Assembly: GCA_013399895.1 (NCBI GenBank)
Contig: VXBA01002154.1
Coordinates: 257,462 to 321,461, forward strand
Source: Serilophus lunatus
Taxonomy: Eukaryota > Chordata > Aves > Passeriformes > Eurylaimidae
Length of the DNA stretch: 64,000 nt
Direction of reading: 5' to 3'
The notes under the pieces: model-generated
Database searches by the model: none
The model's input: the letters and a program-made list of their open reading frames with translations, nothing else
Told to the model about the DNA's origin: nothing
Translations under genes and position numbers: made by a program
Shown here: piece after piece, positions 62,731 through 64,000 of the stretch
How positions within the stretch are numbered: the first letter of the stretch is position 1
How the letters are laid out: each line of letters opens with the position of its first letter

Positions 62731-64000
62731 ATTCCCTAGGTGGGGTGGGGAGCTGCAGGAGAGACGGTGTGACAGGGGGGGACACAGCGTGACGTCCCGG
62801 TCCTGGGCCCTCGCCTTCCCCACAGATGTGACCTGCAGGCTCTCCGGGTTGGCAGAGGAGCAGAGGATGGGTTTATTGTGGAGAGGAGAGACGCTGAGCA
62901 GGGAAGATGAGTCTTTGGGAACCTATAGTGGACGAAGGAGAAAGGGATGGGAAGGTGGACACTCACAGTGCTAAGAGAGCTTTGGCAGTGACTAATTTCT
63001 GATGGGATTGGGATGCTTGATTTAATTTCTCTCCCTAGTGGAGCACTAAGGACATTCAGCTTTTCTACTTCTTTTTCTAGCAATAGAACTCGTAGAAAAT
63101 GCATCAGCTGCTGTGTGTTCTCCTTGCTTTTCCCTGAACTTCAGTCAGAGTTTAGGTCCCTGGCTCCTGTGAAAGCAGCAGATTCCCCACTCTGTCTTGC
63201 TTCCTCTCCCTCTTCCTCCTCGCACTCCCACTCCACTACCTGTCCTCATGCCATCTCTGCTGGCTTTGCTGCAGGCTCTGGCACTACAGATGCTAAGGCT
63301 GAGCTTCAGCTGAGGTCTGGTCAGAACCTCCTGCACTGTTTAGTGGCCACACACTTGGGTTTTGGCCACATGGGTCAAGACATGCCTGTACCCCAGTGCA
63401 TGGAGCTGGCCGGGCTTGTAGGCGGTGAGTTTGGAGCCACCGAGCAGCCTCAGATGTGCTGCCACCACAATCCCTCGTCCCCTTGCTACGTGGTGGGTGT
63501 ATATCACAGCTGGGATTAATGTGTTTGGGTGAAGTACTAGCACAAGGTCTCTCCTAAAAGGCTGCAGTTCTGCGTGCAGCAGATAGGGTAAGGAAACAGC
63601 TCAAGCAGCGCGTGGTGGTTTCCATGATCACGATCACCTCCTGATGAAATGGCACCGCTGAGGTGTATCAGTACACCAGACAAAGTAGTGAATGTTGTGA
63701 TAAGCTGTTGTCAATGCCTGAGGTGCCTTGGTGAATACGATGGCTGGAACTGTTTGGGATGATTTTATCAGACTGGATTTTCAAGTGTTTAGCAGCACAC
63801 ACCTCCTGCCGAAATGCCTGGCACTGGAGCACCAAGCTGTCTTGGCAGCAAAGTATTCAGGTGGATCAGGTTCAGTGCTCTGCCCTGGCTGGGAAGGGGA
63901 GCTTTTCTGGAAGACGTTGCTGGGGCTGCAAAATTGTTCCAGATGCTGGAAGGTGAAATGAGGGTAGTCCAAAAACAGAAACCAAAGATCTGGTGCTACA
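62731..64000. other. Unassigned right end of the window
   Basis: 1.27 kb, moderately GC-rich, without CR1. A plus-strand frame of 168 codons (63013-63519) and several minus-strand frames are open, but none shows the motifs of a methyltransferase, a short-chain dehydrogenase or any other family I know. A good acceptor (TTTTTCTAG) ends at 63079, but the frame after it, joined in phase to the ATG exon at 62711, meets a stop in about 30 codons. I see no supported gene here. Confidence 0.5.

Noticed and set aside
62334..62823. Arg/Pro/Gly-rich frames over the CpG block, both strands
   Set aside because: GC-rich DNA has few stops; composition is typical of CpG-island read-through. Part may be 5' UTR.
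63013..63543. 168-codon plus-strand and 67-codon minus-strand frames considered as MT-Ox exons
   Set aside because: No SAM-binding or NAD-binding glycine motif and no other MT-Ox-like segment; joining to the candidate ATG exon fails within about 30 codons.

Overview
The window looks like a piece of a bird chromosome. The genes have small exons in large introns with GT-AG boundaries. The interspersed repeats are CR1 LINE 3' ends of the avian type, in both orientations, and there are no Alu-, L1- or B-type repeats. Protein-level matches are closest to vertebrates. The species cannot be named from sequence alone.

Positions 1-48.2 kb hold the 3' two thirds of MITF (plus strand), the bHLH-leucine-zipper regulator of pigment cells, lysosomes and osteoclasts. 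It has the shared upstream exon 1B (4750-4996), the melanocyte-specific first exon 1M (ATG at 28674) and exons 2-9 (29773-44619). Exons 1M-9 add up to 1242 nt, a 413-residue MITF-M. A second acceptor 18 nt upstream of exon 6 gives the +6 residue form (ACIFPT). The first exons of the long isoforms lie left of the window. A long 3' UTR appears to run to about 48.2 kb.

Positions 53.7-60.3 kb hold a second, convergent gene on the minus strand. It is a five-coding-exon sugar phosphate cyclase of the 2-epi-5-epi-valiolone synthase type (EEVS), the first enzyme of vertebrate gadusol (UV sunscreen) synthesis. Its splice phases agree throughout, the frame is open, and the NAD-binding glycine motif and the Glu-His-His metal ligands are all present, so it looks functional rather than a relic. 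Its known partner, the methyltransferase-oxidoreductase MT-Ox, is not recognisable in the window.

A small CpG-dense block at 62.48-62.73 kb has a strong splice donor pointing left (towards EEVS) and an ATG plus donor pointing right. I read it as a possible two-way promoter for EEVS and a gene that continues past the right edge, conceivably MT-Ox. The pairing of a pigment-cell regulator with a sunscreen enzyme, tail to tail, is the main biological interest here. The rest is intron and intergenic DNA with CR1 fragments, simple repeats and a few candidate conserved non-coding blocks.
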